Below, piece after piece: positions 46,264-54,763 of a DNA stretch of 64,000 nt. The notes beneath the pieces were generated by a model. It did no database searches, was not told the DNA's origin, and saw nothing but the letters and a program-made list of their open reading frames with translations. The first letter of the stretch is position 1; the number at the start of each line of letters is the position of its first letter. The translations under genes and the position numbers were made by a program. The DNA comes from Bacillota bacterium (GTDB lineage Bacteria; Bacillota; Clostridia; Christensenellales; CAG-138), in NCBI GenBank assembly GCA_023455425.1, contig JAEYCM010000046.1, positions 1 through 64,000 on the forward strand. Direction: 5' to 3'.

Positions 46264-46312
46264 CTTAGGGCCGTTGCAATCCTAAGCGGAGGCTTGGAGG
46301 CAGAGCCTCCAA
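46264..46312. repeat. Composite palindrome copy 8 (hairpins A and B)
   Basis: Hairpin A (46264-46286) is worn on the right arm: CTTAGGGCCGT then GCAATCCTAAG. Hairpin B (46294-46312) is intact, TTGGAGGC-AGA-GCCTCCAA. Confidence 0.82.
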
Positions 46313-46427
46313 AATTATTATCATTCGGCCGCACAAGCTGTGCGGCCTTTATGTTCCTTCAACAGCAGTTCCCCCTTTGCGCAACTGTAAAATTCATGTA
46401 CAATAGGAGGCATTGGGGGGTGTACAA

Positions 46428-47690
46428 ATGCTTGCATCCAAACTGGCGGAACAGATCAAAACGAGTGCGCTTGATTCGGCGCTTTCTCGCGTGTATTCCG
46501 ACATTCCCGCGGCGCGCACGCGTTGCGTTCAGGTCGCGGCAGGATATGCCAAACACTTTGGGGAGCACGAGATTTCGTTGTTTTCCGCGCCCGGCCGCAC
46601 GGAAGTGGGCGGCAACCATACGGACCACAACCATGGCGCGGTGCTTGCGGCGGCGGTGGAGCTCGATATGCTCTGCGCTGCGTCGCCAACGGAGGACGGC
46701 ACGGTGGAGCTGTATTCGGAAGGGTTCGGGGGTATTCGCATCGACATTTCCGACCTTGCCGTAAAGCGGGAGGAAAAGGAGACCTCTGCGGCGCTCATCC
46801 GGGGCACTGCAGCGGGTATGCGGCAGCGCGGCTACCATGTGGGCGGGTTTCGGGCGTATATGGTATCCGATGTGCTGCGCGGCTCGGGGCTATCTTCGAG
46901 CGCGGCGTTTGAGGTGCTGCTCTGCTGTATCCAAAGCCATCTGTATAACGAAGGGCGGCTGGAGCCCGTTGAGGCCGCCATCATCAGCCGCTATGCGGAA
47001 AACGAGTATTTCGGCAAACCCTGCGGCCTGATGGACCAAATGGCCTGCGCCGTGGGCGGTTTTGTGCGTATGGATTTCTTAGACCCGCTTTCGCCGGTGG
47101 TGGAACCCATCCCCGTCGCAACACAGGGGTATGCCCTATGCATCACGGACACCCATGGAAACCACGAAGGACTCACCGCCGAATACGGCGCGGTGACGGT
47201 GGAAATGCGGGCCGTGGCAAGGGCCTTGGGCGGGGAAGTGCTGCGGGATGTGACGGAGGAAGCGCTTTATGGAAACGCCGCCAAAATTCGAAAGGCGTGC
47301 GGGGATCGGGCGTTTTTGCGCGCGGCGCATTTCTTCCGGGATCACGCGCGGGTGGAACAGCAGGCGAACGCATTGAAGGATGGGGATGTGGAACGCTTCC
47401 TGGCGTTGGTGCGGGAAAGCGGGCAATCCTCCTTCATGTATCTGCAAAATGTCTACCTTGCTGCAAATCCGCAACAGGAACCGGTGGCGGCGGCGCTCTG
47501 TTTCAGCGAGCATCTGCTCAAAAACAGGGGCGCATTCCGGGTGCACGGCGGCGGGTTTGCGGGCACCATACAGGCGTGGGTGCCGCTGGATTTGTTGGAA
47601 GAATACCGTTCCGGGATGGACGCGGCGTTTGGGGAAGGCTCCTGCGCGGTCCCCGGCATCCGCGCCGCCGGCATGGCGCGCGTGCTTTAA
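46428..47690 (+). CDS. Galactokinase-family GHMP sugar kinase
   Basis: A 420-residue GHMP kinase. The galactokinase signature appears as FSAPGRTEVGGNHTDHNHG (about residues 53-70, with GGNH replacing GEH) and the ATP loop as GSGLSSSAAFE (about 143-153). The C-terminal GHMP motif is HGGGFAGTIQAWVP. The substitution of the usual glutamate by asparagine in GNHTD may change substrate, so galactose is likely but not certain. The start at ATG 46428 follows GGGGGGTG; the TTG at 46413 sits too close to a GGAGG. It leads a small peptide gene. Confidence 0.87.
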   Translation: MLASKLAEQIKTSALDSALSRVYSDIPAARTRCVQVAAGYAKHFGEHEISLFSAPGRTEVGGNHTDHNHGAVLAAAVELDMLCAASPTEDGTVELYSEGFGGIRIDISDLAVKREEKETSAALIRGTAAGMRQRGYHVGGFRAYMVSDVLRGSGLSSSAAFEVLLCCIQSHLYNEGRLEPVEAAIISRYAENEYFGKPCGLMDQMACAVGGFVRMDFLDPLSPVVEPIPVATQGYALCITDTHGNHEGLTAEYGAVTVEMRAVARALGGEVLRDVTEEALYGNAAKIRKACGDRAFLRAAHFFRDHARVEQQANALKDGDVERFLALVRESGQSSFMYLQNVYLAANPQQEPVAAALCFSEHLLKNRGAFRVHGGGFAGTIQAWVPLDLLEEYRSGMDAAFGEGSCAVPGIRAAGMARVL

Positions 47691-47764
47691 ACATATGTTG
47701 TTTCAAACACCCATAACGGCGGTATCAATAGGACAACAGCAAAACAAACAAGGAGGCATCTGTC

Positions 47765-47860
47765 ATGAGGAAAAACGACGATGATATTGTATTTGACGAA
47801 ACCGTTTGCTCGCCTGAGTTTCCGGATGGCTGCATCCCGCCCGCTTCGGAGCAATTATAA
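47765..47860 (+). CDS. 31-residue acidic microprotein
   Basis: A short frame with a strong AAGGAGG site (47750-47756), eight bases before the ATG. The product is MRKNDDDIVFDETVCSPEFP then DGCIPPASEQL, acidic with two cysteines eight residues apart. A terminator (47874-47907) follows. Good signals on both sides argue for a real gene, but no family is recognised. Function unknown. Confidence 0.55.
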   Translation: MRKNDDDIVFDETVCSPEFPDGCIPPASEQL

Positions 47861-47873
47861 AATGAATGGATTG

Positions 47874-47907
47874 AAGCGCCGGATTTCTCCGACGCTTTCT
47901 TTTTTGA
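47874..47907 (+). terminator. Terminator after the 31-residue protein gene
   Basis: Stem AAGCGCCGGA / TCCGACGCTT with one mismatch and loop TTTC, then TCTTTTTT. Confidence 0.8.
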
Positions 47908-47940
47908 GCTTTATCGCTTCCGCGATGGAAGGGAGGAGCC

Positions 47941-48402
47941 ATGCAGGAAAAGACCAATATTTTCTTGTTGCTTGGCGCGGTTGCGCTGTTTGTTCTCGTC
48001 ATGCTGTTTGCCCACCAGCCGAAGTATGTGGAAACCGAGCAGTCCGTACTGGCGGATTTTGCAGCGCTGGTGCCTGCAGACGGGGTGGTGGAGTTAAACA
48101 GGGACGCCCCACCGCCGGGGAAGCAGTTTACCGGAGAAGATGCCGTTACGGTTGTCCTGGCCGTTCAGGAGGCGGGGCTTATTCCGTACAGCGGCCCAAA
48201 GCATACCCCGGCGCCCGGCTATTCTTGGAGCATTCGCTGCAAAGATGGGTTGGGCAACGATTTATTCGTTCTATATCTTGATCGGAATGAGATTGAATAT
48301 TGCAGTTCTACAGACGAACAGGATGCCATGTATTATTCCCTTACTACGGGGGATGTGGATGCCCTGGATACAAAACTAGAGCAACTCTATAACAATGGGT
48401 AA
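47941..48402 (+). CDS. Membrane-anchored protein of unknown function
   Basis: A 153-residue protein with one N-terminal transmembrane segment (about residues 6-25) and a soluble outer part (YSWSIRCKDGLGNDLFVLYL). GGAAGGGAGGAGCC lies before the ATG. I do not recognise the family. A perfect terminator follows. The upstream terminator means it probably has its own promoter. Confidence 0.72.
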   Translation: MQEKTNIFLLLGAVALFVLVMLFAHQPKYVETEQSVLADFAALVPADGVVELNRDAPPPGKQFTGEDAVTVVLAVQEAGLIPYSGPKHTPAPGYSWSIRCKDGLGNDLFVLYLDRNEIEYCSSTDEQDAMYYSLTTGDVDALDTKLEQLYNNG

Positions 48403-48442
48403 AGCTCAAAACCGCGGCAGCCGGTTGTGAGACAAGAAAGCA

Positions 48443-48479
48443 CAAAAGCGGTGAGGATATTTCCTCACCGCTTTTGTTT
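48443..48479 (+). terminator. Terminator, perfect stem
   Basis: Arms CAAAAGCGGTGAGGA and TCCTCACCGCTTTTG (48443-48457, 48462-48476), then TTTG. A-run on the other side makes it usable from both strands. Confidence 0.92.
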
Positions 48480-48553
48480 GCGGATTCAATGCTATGCAGA
48501 GCCGGAAAATAAGGGCAGGGAGAGAACGCTTATTTGCGATGATGCAAATTACC

Positions 48554-49165
48554 TTACAGCTTCAGCCACAGCGCGGGACGAACGCCGCCGCTGTTATCGC
48601 CTGTTGAAGGGTGAAGCGTGTTGCTGCTGTATCTGAACGTGCCGTTTCCCTGAATGCCGATATTGCCGTCGCCGTGGATGTACACGGCTCTCCTGTTGTC
48701 ACGCCCGGGTGTGCGAAGCCACCACCACCATCCGTATCCATCGAAGGCTGATTTTCGCTTGCTGTTGTTTTCATCTTTCTTTTGAAACCAGTATCGTTGT
48801 TTGGCGCTGCGGTTTTCAAGGTTCTTGCTGCTGTCACCGAAGTATTTGCACACTGTTTCTTCAATGCTCAAAAGAAATATGGAATCCCGCGTATCGTCCC
48901 CGCCCTTTGCGCCATACCAGGGATTTTCAGAGTTTTTATTCGTAACCGCCATAATTCTTGCCCGATTCGCTTCGCTGAACGTATCATAGAACGCACCGTT
49001 CAGGTATCTCCTCAGTTCGCAGTCGGCCCAGGTCACATCGCCAGGGCGGTTGTGGTAGGCGTGCAATGCTACGATGTCTTCGGTTATAATCAAAGCCATA
49101 TTGTTTTGTAGGTCAAGCACGCGCCATTCATATTTGTCAAATACTATTTTATCTCCTACCCGCAT
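48554..49165 (-). CDS. DUF6273 domain protein
   Basis: A 203-residue protein with no signal peptide. The C-terminal block WWWWLRTPG ... HGDGNIGIQG ... GGVRPALWLKL is the DUF6273 signature, a compact fold resembling C-type-lectin-like/formylglycine-enzyme-like domains. Members are common in gut Clostridia and no reaction is known. GAGAGGGAAGT precedes the ATG. No reverse transcriptase or template repeat of a diversity-generating element was seen nearby. It is convergent with the preceding gene. Confidence 0.82.
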   Translation of the reverse strand: MRVGDKIVFDKYEWRVLDLQNNMALIITEDIVALHAYHNRPGDVTWADCELRRYLNGAFYDTFSEANRARIMAVTNKNSENPWYGAKGGDDTRDSIFLLSIEETVCKYFGDSSKNLENRSAKQRYWFQKKDENNSKRKSAFDGYGWWWWLRTPGRDNRRAVYIHGDGNIGIQGNGTFRYSSNTLHPSTGDNSGGVRPALWLKL

Positions 49166-49264
49166 ACTTCCCTCTCTTAATGCCTCAATGTATCAATCAG
49201 TTCGACTCCTCGTCCATTGCAAAGTTGGAATCACCGTCCGGAAAGCTTGAGAAGCTCTCACCAT

Positions 49265-49741
49265 TTAAAAAAACCCTGTGTCCGTCTTGTTGACAAAATC
49301 TATGTAGTACAATTTTTCCCAATGGTTTACATTCAATATCCCCCTTGTGAGATGGATTGCTAAAATACAGCAATTTTCATCTTCTTCGTTGTTTGCCTCA
49401 TCGTACCATATGGCAAAAGCTGTGCGAAGCTTGGCTCTAATTTCAGCGTTTTTGGGGTCGAGAACCCAACCGAGGTTTTCACCTGCTCCATAGGCGGTAA
49501 ACCACTCGCCACAAACCGAAACCTCCGGGTTGTGCGCGATTTGCTGCATTTTGTTGGACTTTGCATATGTAACAACATAAAACGTGCCATCTTCATAATA
49601 GGCGTCCACATTGCGGACAGCCGGGCGGGGCTTTCCGTCAGCGCCCAACTCCCGCGCGATCGTCGCAAGGGAAATCAGATTATCCTTGCCGTCGCCAAAC
49701 TTCTCCTCCAGTAATGTTATCCCTTCTTCATACCTGTTCAT
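49265..49741 (-). CDS. Pyridoxamine 5'-phosphate oxidase-like flavin protein
   Basis: A 158-residue split-barrel protein of the PNPOx-like class (ISLATIARELGADGKPRPAVRNVDAYYEDGTFYVVTYAKSNK...). These bind FMN or a related flavin and often act as reductases on small molecules. The start is ATG 49741 (MNRYEEG) with GGAG nine bases ahead; the frame extends upstream to 49792 without a site. Substrate unknown. Confidence 0.82.
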   Translation of the reverse strand: MNRYEEGITLLEEKFGDGKDNLISLATIARELGADGKPRPAVRNVDAYYEDGTFYVVTYAKSNKMQQIAHNPEVSVCGEWFTAYGAGENLGWVLDPKNAEIRAKLRTAFAIWYDEANNEEDENCCILAIHLTRGILNVNHWEKLYYIDFVNKTDTGFF

Positions 49742-49964
49742 TGCGATACACTCCAAAATTTTCACGAATAATTTTCGGACGCTTAGCCACACTTCCTATG
49801 CCTGCTACTCTTTTCCAATCATAACGAACACGGATACAATATGCAATATATGTATCCGTGCACGTAGTTCTATGGCACCGCCTGTTATCCGCGGGTTTTT
49901 ATATGGAACTCTTAAGGGATATGTCCCTGAAGTGAGGTGCGGGCATCGCTCCGCTTTTCTTTAT

Positions 49965-51467
49965 TTAAACGACCACGGCGTCCACGCCCAGCAGCTTTGC
50001 GACTTTCAGGAACAGTTCTTTATTATGGCCGACGCTCATGCTGCAATGGTGCGGCGGCGCTTCACGGAACCACTTGTCCATGTAGCGGTCGGGATGTACG
50101 CCAAAGTCCACCTGCGTCTGCGTGTTGCCGATGGTCATGATTTCCTCGTCGGTCGCAACGCCTTCGGAAATGATAAACTTGAACTTCCCATCCCGCTGCT
50201 GCGTGAGGCCCAGCGTGGTGACAGGTCCGTTTTTGACTTTCGCCTCCACGGAAATGCCAGCACCCTTCTTGCCATGGTATACGCCCATGCCGCGTAATAT
50301 AGGGGTGCCGTCCGCAATGGCGATGTGGAATGGCCCATCGTGCCCCAACAGTATGGTGGAGTTGAGATAATCCACCGTGACGATCTCGGAATAGCTACCG
50401 CCCACACCAAGCGTATCGCAGATTTTCATGGCGATATCCGTCTTCATATCGCCCTCGCCCGCGCAGGGAACGGAGCGGGCGGTTAAGAGCGAGTGGCCCA
50501 CAATAAAGCCGGACTGGATCTGCTCATACTCGTTGTTGTCCGCGCCGTGGTAATAGTAGGTCAGCGCGTCGAGCTTGCGTTCTTTTACAAACCGTTCCTG
50601 CGCCGCGGCGACGGTGGCGGACCAGTTGAGCTGCTCCTCGGTGGGGATGCTCGCGATGCTGTCCGCAACGGGCGCGTCGGAAAGCACAAAGAAACGGTCT
50701 ATTTCCGCGCGTTTTGCGGCGACTTCCTCCGGCGTGACGGCATTCATCACATGGGCAAGGTCGCACATCTCCAATATTTCCACATGCAGGCCGAATACCG
50801 CCTCGTACATTGTAAAGTCGTTGTACATATCGAGCATGCCGCTGTAATTGCCGCCCAGGAACCCGAAGCGGGAGGACTTGAGCATGCGCTTGACGCCCGC
50901 CGCGCGGATGTATTCCGAAATCTCCTTCCAGGCAAGCACGGACTCGGGGCGATCCGCCGTGTTTTCTTCCGCGAGGGAGCCGGGATAGGTTTCCGGCATA
51001 CCGAGTAAGCCGTTGATAACTTGGATATCGATCCCCGCGCGGTTGCACGCATAGGTGATTTCTGGCACGGGGCATGCGCCGCAGTTGGCCAGCCATTCCC
51101 CTGTGGTCGTTTTTTTGTAGTTGATCTGTGCGGTGGGCTGGAGGTTTAGTAGCACCGCGGGCGCTTTGCAGCTTAAATGCACGGGCAGCACGCTGTCGCT
51201 GGTGATATAGGTGCCCGAATGGCAGAACACGATATCCACGTTCCGTTCATTGAACCATTCGCCCGCCTGCCTGCCGCTTGCGCTGTCGTCCACAAGGCCG
51301 TAAAAATAGACATCGCCCCATTCGGACATGCGGGTTTTGATGAATTCGCCGTAGGCGATCAGTCGCTCCCGAAGGCCGTGAAACTGGTCCCAATACGCCT
51401 TTAATCCAACGGTATACAGCCCGATCCTCGGTTTTGCCGGGCGGGAGAGCGGTTGCAGCATACTCAT
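49965..51467 (-). CDS. L-fucose/L-arabinose isomerase family protein
   Basis: A 500-residue cytoplasmic sugar isomerase-fold protein. The order of segments (RIGLYTVGLKAYWDQFHGL; ILEMCDLAHVMNAVTPEEVA; GEGDMKTDIAMKICDTLG; SMSVGHNKELFLKVAKLLG) is that of the fucose/arabinose isomerase superfamily, which uses a Glu/Asp/His metal site. It is not close enough to FucI or AraA to say which sugar. ATG 51467 is taken since AGAGG lies eight bases before; ATG 51473 is alternative. It is divergent from an AraC regulator. Confidence 0.85.
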   Translation of the reverse strand: MSMLQPLSRPAKPRIGLYTVGLKAYWDQFHGLRERLIAYGEFIKTRMSEWGDVYFYGLVDDSASGRQAGEWFNERNVDIVFCHSGTYITSDSVLPVHLSCKAPAVLLNLQPTAQINYKKTTTGEWLANCGACPVPEITYACNRAGIDIQVINGLLGMPETYPGSLAEENTADRPESVLAWKEISEYIRAAGVKRMLKSSRFGFLGGNYSGMLDMYNDFTMYEAVFGLHVEILEMCDLAHVMNAVTPEEVAAKRAEIDRFFVLSDAPVADSIASIPTEEQLNWSATVAAAQERFVKERKLDALTYYYHGADNNEYEQIQSGFIVGHSLLTARSVPCAGEGDMKTDIAMKICDTLGVGGSYSEIVTVDYLNSTILLGHDGPFHIAIADGTPILRGMGVYHGKKGAGISVEAKVKNGPVTTLGLTQQRDGKFKFIISEGVATDEEIMTIGNTQTQVDFGVHPDRYMDKWFREAPPHHCSMSVGHNKELFLKVAKLLGVDAVVV

Positions 51468-51599
51468 ATTCATTTCCTCTGTTTCTTTAGATTTCAGATC
51501 GTTGGGCAGATGCAGCGAAAAGCCTCACGCGACGCGCTTGATATTCTTACAGCCTTATTATATCCGCCGCGATAAAAAAACGCATCCTATGAACTTGCG

Positions 51600-51626
51600 G
51601 CAATATAACAAAATATTGCGCAATAT
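51600..51626. promoter_or_regulatory. Heptamer repeats, candidate AraC-regulator site
   Basis: GCAATAT, six bases, ATATTGC, GCAATAT. It lies about 130 bases before the isomerase start and 150 before the AraC gene, a good place for a control site of either. Confidence 0.55.
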
Positions 51627-51689
51627 ACTCAAACGGGGAAGAGGATGCCCTGATTTCGTACGTTTGTTTTTGCTCTGGGTAGTATAAGG

Positions 51690-51718
51690 TTGACCAAGCC
51701 GGATAAGCGCGGTATGCT
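51690..51718 (+). promoter_or_regulatory. Promoter of the AraC-family gene
   Basis: TTGACC (51690-51695) and TATGCT (51713-51718), spaced 17, 59 bases before the start codon. Confidence 0.6.
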
Positions 51719-51777
51719 ACAACCAGAATACGAGAATATTGCTGAATTGATAATTATGCGGGAAAGGCAGGGACGGA

Positions 51778-52638
51778 ATGAAGGACTATACCGCCAAAGC
51801 GGCGCTGGATATTTCGGAGGATTCCTATATCACAACCGTTACGCCCAACCTGTTTGACAAGACGCGCTACTTCTATGCGCAGGAGCTGGGTGAACTCAAG
51901 GCAGGCAGACGCTATTATACCGAGCGGGACAGCCTGCCCTCCTACCTGCTGCTCTATACGCTGGGCGGCTCCGGGAAACTCACGTACGGGGAAAAGGAGT
52001 ATTCTCTGCTGCCGGGGGATATCGCATTCTTGGATTGCATGCCCTTCCAGCGCTACGAAACGGGGCCGGAAGGAACCTGGCATTTGAAATTCGCGCACGT
52101 ATACGGCCTTTCTGTTGCGCATTACTATGAGCTGTTTGTAAAGGAAGGCGCAAACGTCATCCATATCCCCGTTTCCTCGCATGTGCCGTTTTATCTGGAC
52201 CGGCTGTTGCAGCTCTACCGCCCGCGCAGCGTCAACAGCGATCTTATCGCCTCCATGCACATCGTGGAACTGCTGACCGAGCTCATTTTAAATGCGCAGA
52301 GCATTGCCCCTTACGGCGCAGAGGAATATCTGTTTCGGGCGGCCCAGTACCTTGAGGCGCATTACGAAGAGAAGCTTACGTTGGATATGCTTTCGGCGCA
52401 TCTTTCCATCAGCAAATACCACCTCCAGCGGCAGTTCAAGGCGCACTTTGGCGTTTCTCCCGCGCAGTACCTCAACAATCTGCGCATCAACCACGCCAAG
52501 GAGCTGCTGCGCACTACGGCTATGCCGGTTTATGAAATTTCCGAGCGGATCGGCGTGGAAAACCCGAGCTACCTGATCAAGCTGTTCCGCGACCACGAGG
52601 GGATGACGCCGTACGCCTATCGAAAGATGTGGCGGTGA
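51778..52638 (+). CDS. AraC family regulator
   Basis: A 286-residue regulator with an N-terminal cupin-like sensor (YLLLYTLGGSGKLTYGEKEYSLLPGDIAFLD) and a C-terminal pair of helix-turn-helix motifs (LTLDMLSAHLSISKYHLQRQFK; MPVYEISERIGVENPSYLIKLF). It lies divergent from the isomerase gene and presumably controls it in response to the sugar. A weak hairpin terminator follows at about 52647-52668. Confidence 0.93.
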   Translation: MKDYTAKAALDISEDSYITTVTPNLFDKTRYFYAQELGELKAGRRYYTERDSLPSYLLLYTLGGSGKLTYGEKEYSLLPGDIAFLDCMPFQRYETGPEGTWHLKFAHVYGLSVAHYYELFVKEGANVIHIPVSSHVPFYLDRLLQLYRPRSVNSDLIASMHIVELLTELILNAQSIAPYGAEEYLFRAAQYLEAHYEEKLTLDMLSAHLSISKYHLQRQFKAHFGVSPAQYLNNLRINHAKELLRTTAMPVYEISERIGVENPSYLIKLFRDHEGMTPYAYRKMWR

Positions 52639-52684
52639 CAAAAAGAGGCAGGCGGAAGGCCTGCCCCTTTCTGGAGAATGATAG

Positions 52685-53146
52685 CTACAATACCGCGACG
52701 GCAATTTGGGTGAGCAGTTCGCTTTCCGGACGGTTCTCGTCATTGAGATAGTAATGGTAGATGTCTCCGTGCGGCTGGTACCCGTTTTGCCCGATCCACG
52801 AAAAAATCTCCATCATCAGCGGATCGGTTTGCGTATACGGCCCCAGGAAGATGCCGCACGCCGCTTTGTGAGACGGGATGGTGCGTCCTGTGACCGTGCC
52901 GTTCCCCGCTTGCGGCGCCGCGACTGGAAAACCCAGTTCCACATCCAAATCCGTAAGATCCGCATTGTGATAGCATACAAACGGGCAGCCGGAAAACAAC
53001 AGCGCGTTTTCCCGGGCATATGCCGCAATCGCTTCAAAAGCTTCTTTTGCTGTCTTCGCAAAGTGATCAAAATGGATGGTCTTGCGTACGGAGAGCACAG
53101 GCTGCTCCCGCTGTTCAATCAACGTGATGTTGGATACGGCTGCCAT
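52685..53146 (-). CDS. Stand-alone GyrI-like effector-binding protein
   Basis: A 153-residue single-domain protein with the GyrI-like/AraC effector-binding fold (ITLIEQREQPVLSVRKTI ... GDIYHYYLNDENRPESELLTQIAVAV). ATG 53146 is chosen because AAGGAGG lies just upstream. It follows, by 17 bases, the AraC gene whose C-terminal domain has the same kind of fold, so it may bind the same small molecule. Confidence 0.8.
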   Translation of the reverse strand: MAAVSNITLIEQREQPVLSVRKTIHFDHFAKTAKEAFEAIAAYARENALLFSGCPFVCYHNADLTDLDVELGFPVAAPQAGNGTVTGRTIPSHKAACGIFLGPYTQTDPLMMEIFSWIGQNGYQPHGDIYHYYLNDENRPESELLTQIAVAVL

Positions 53147-53163
53147 AGGGGGCGCCTCCTTGT

Positions 53164-54087
53164 TTATCTGATTTCGCCGGCTCCTTCTGCTTGTTGCATG
53201 ACGGGAATCCATTGCTCCATATAGCAAGCGTCCGGCCGGATATCGTAGTAAACTTCGGCTGCAAAATTTCCGCAGCGTATGCCTTGCTTTTTGAGCCAGC
53301 CCTCCATATAGGAGGCAGCGAGAAACACCGCGGAACCGATCAGCTCTTTAAAGTTTGCCGCTTCAAAACCGCACACAATGTATTCGCCGCAGGGAAGCGT
53401 AAAGCTTGCGTACCCTCCGGCGGGCGCATGCGCTTTCGCCCCCGCAAGATAGATGCAATGCCCTTCCGATGCGCCATTGAGATGCAGCACGCCATATTTC
53501 GCGCTGCCGGACAGCAGGTGGGGAATGGCCTCCTTTTTCTGGTGGAACGTATCCCACAGTATCCCGGCTGTGGCCACTCCGGTCGTCCTGCCTCCGGTCA
53601 GTTCAGAGATTGGCAGTTCTCCCGACAGCCCGGATATGATGCATGGCTCATGAAGCCGCCTGCGGGTCACTTCCACCACCATGCCGTCCGTAATCAGCGG
53701 CACGCCTTCCGTAACCGGCGTGTAGTGTAGCAGAAGATCAGGTTTGATAAATTGGTTGAGTATGACAGGGCGCCTGCGGTATTCTTCCGGGGTAATCCCA
53801 TAGGCCGCTTTAAATGCGCGCGTAAAATTCGCATGGCTGGAGAACCCGTATGCGAGCGCAACATCCAAAACCCGTATGCCCTTATGCTGGAGTGCGTCGC
53901 AGGCTTTTGAAAGACGCCTGAGCTTACAATATTCCTGTACAGGCTTTCGGACCAGGCGTGCAAACAGGCGCTGGAAATAGTAGGGCGACAACGCGGCCGT
54001 ACTCGCCAGAGCTTCCAGTGGGATGGGCTTGTCCAGGTTTTCTTCAATATAGTTGACCGCGGTCTGGATTGCCTGCCACGCGTGCAT
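53164..54087 (-). CDS. AraC regulator with GyrI-like sensor
   Basis: A 307-residue regulator. N-terminal AraC helix-turn-helix pair (IPLEALASTAALSPYYFQRLF; IRVLDVALAYGFSSHANFTRAFK) and a C-terminal GyrI-like effector domain of about 190 residues (YVVEVTRRRLHEP ... YYDIRPDACYMEQWIPV). The layout is that of Rob/MarA-type regulators with a ligand domain. The next gene downstream is a free copy of the effector domain. Likely an operon sensing a small amphipathic compound. Confidence 0.9.
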   Translation of the reverse strand: MHAWQAIQTAVNYIEENLDKPIPLEALASTAALSPYYFQRLFARLVRKPVQEYCKLRRLSKACDALQHKGIRVLDVALAYGFSSHANFTRAFKAAYGITPEEYRRRPVILNQFIKPDLLLHYTPVTEGVPLITDGMVVEVTRRRLHEPCIISGLSGELPISELTGGRTTGVATAGILWDTFHQKKEAIPHLLSGSAKYGVLHLNGASEGHCIYLAGAKAHAPAGGYASFTLPCGEYIVCGFEAANFKELIGSAVFLAASYMEGWLKKQGIRCGNFAAEVYYDIRPDACYMEQWIPVMQQAEGAGEIR

Positions 54088-54190
54088 ACCATCACTTCCT
54101 TGTGTAACAGCATATCATAGAAAATCCTTTCCGGCTTCTCGCGCAATGCTCTTTTTCAAAGCGTTTCCGTTGCGTGTGTACGAATTGTAT

Positions 54191-54225
54191 GAAAAAGGCT
54201 GGCGGCCCAATGGAGCCGCCAGCCT
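54191..54225 (-). terminator. Terminator of the sigma/anti-sigma operon
   Basis: Arms AGGCTGGCGGC (54196-54206) and GCCGCCAGCCT (54215-54225); on the minus strand it is followed by TTTTTC. Confidence 0.9.
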
Positions 54226-54247
54226 GTGAATTGCTTATATTCCTACA

Positions 54248-54763
54248 TTATTGCCCCGCCGGAAAGTTGTTGTAAATGCGCAGCGCGTAGACCGAGCCCG
54301 AGGCCGGGTCGTCCTCCGTATAGCCGGAAACGGCGTTGCCGACAAGGAATGTCTTGCTCACAAGCTGCTCCTCGGCGGGGAGCGCGTTGGGGCCGGGGAT
54401 GCCGTACATGGTGTTTTCATCCACCCGCACCCAAAGGTCGCCAACGCGGAAGGAGAGGCCGTCTTCCGAGACTTCGTCGATGATGCCGTCGATGTTCACC
54501 ATCGCCTTCGCGGTCGTGGGCGGCACGGTTGCCTGCGGGGCAACGTTGGCGTTGGAATTGAACAGGGCGTAACCGCCCAGCAGCAGGAGCAGGCACGCGG
54601 CAATGCCGCCGTAAAGGAACCCCAATTTTTTCGCCTTCATATAAAATCCTTCTTTCTTCTTGCTGTTCTGTTTTTGTTGGAGCAAAGAGAGCGTTTTTTC
54701 TTCAAAGCCCGCGTGCGGATGGATATGCTCCATGGCCGAGCGGTACGTCTTTTGATCAAACAT
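54248..54763 (-). CDS. Membrane anti-sigma-factor-like protein
   Basis: A 171-residue protein, N-terminal cytoplasmic part (MFDQKTYRSAMEHIHPHAGF ...) then one transmembrane segment (about 46-67) and an outer beta-rich domain. It lies directly after the sigma gene, overlapping it by eight bases, the classic layout of an ECF sigma with its anti-sigma factor. No zinc-binding HxxxCxxC motif is seen, so it is not a ZAS-type anti-sigma. The role is inferred from position and topology. Confidence 0.72.
   Translation of the reverse strand: MFDQKTYRSAMEHIHPHAGFEEKTLSLLQQKQNSKKKEGFYMKAKKLGFLYGGIAACLLLLLGGYALFNSNANVAPQATVPPTTAKAMVNIDGIIDEVSEDGLSFRVGDLWVRVDENTMYGIPGPNALPAEEQLVSKTFLVGNAVSGYTEDDPASGSVYALRIYNNFPAGQ

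Larger units (their letters stand above)
51468..51777. other. Divergent control region of isomerase and AraC genes
   Basis: No gene. Three copies of a GCAATAT/ATATTGC heptamer lie at 51600-51606, 51613-51619 and 51620-51626; the last two form a perfect 14-base palindrome. An AraC promoter (TTGACC-17-TATGCT) is at 51690-51718. Confidence 0.65.

Noticed and set aside
47781..48281. 166-codon frame overlapping the 31-residue protein and the membrane protein
   Set aside because: No start signal; both overlapped frames have better ribosome sites.
48554..49165. Diversity-generating retroelement target
   Set aside because: The domain looks similar in style, but no reverse transcriptase or template/variable repeat pair was seen.
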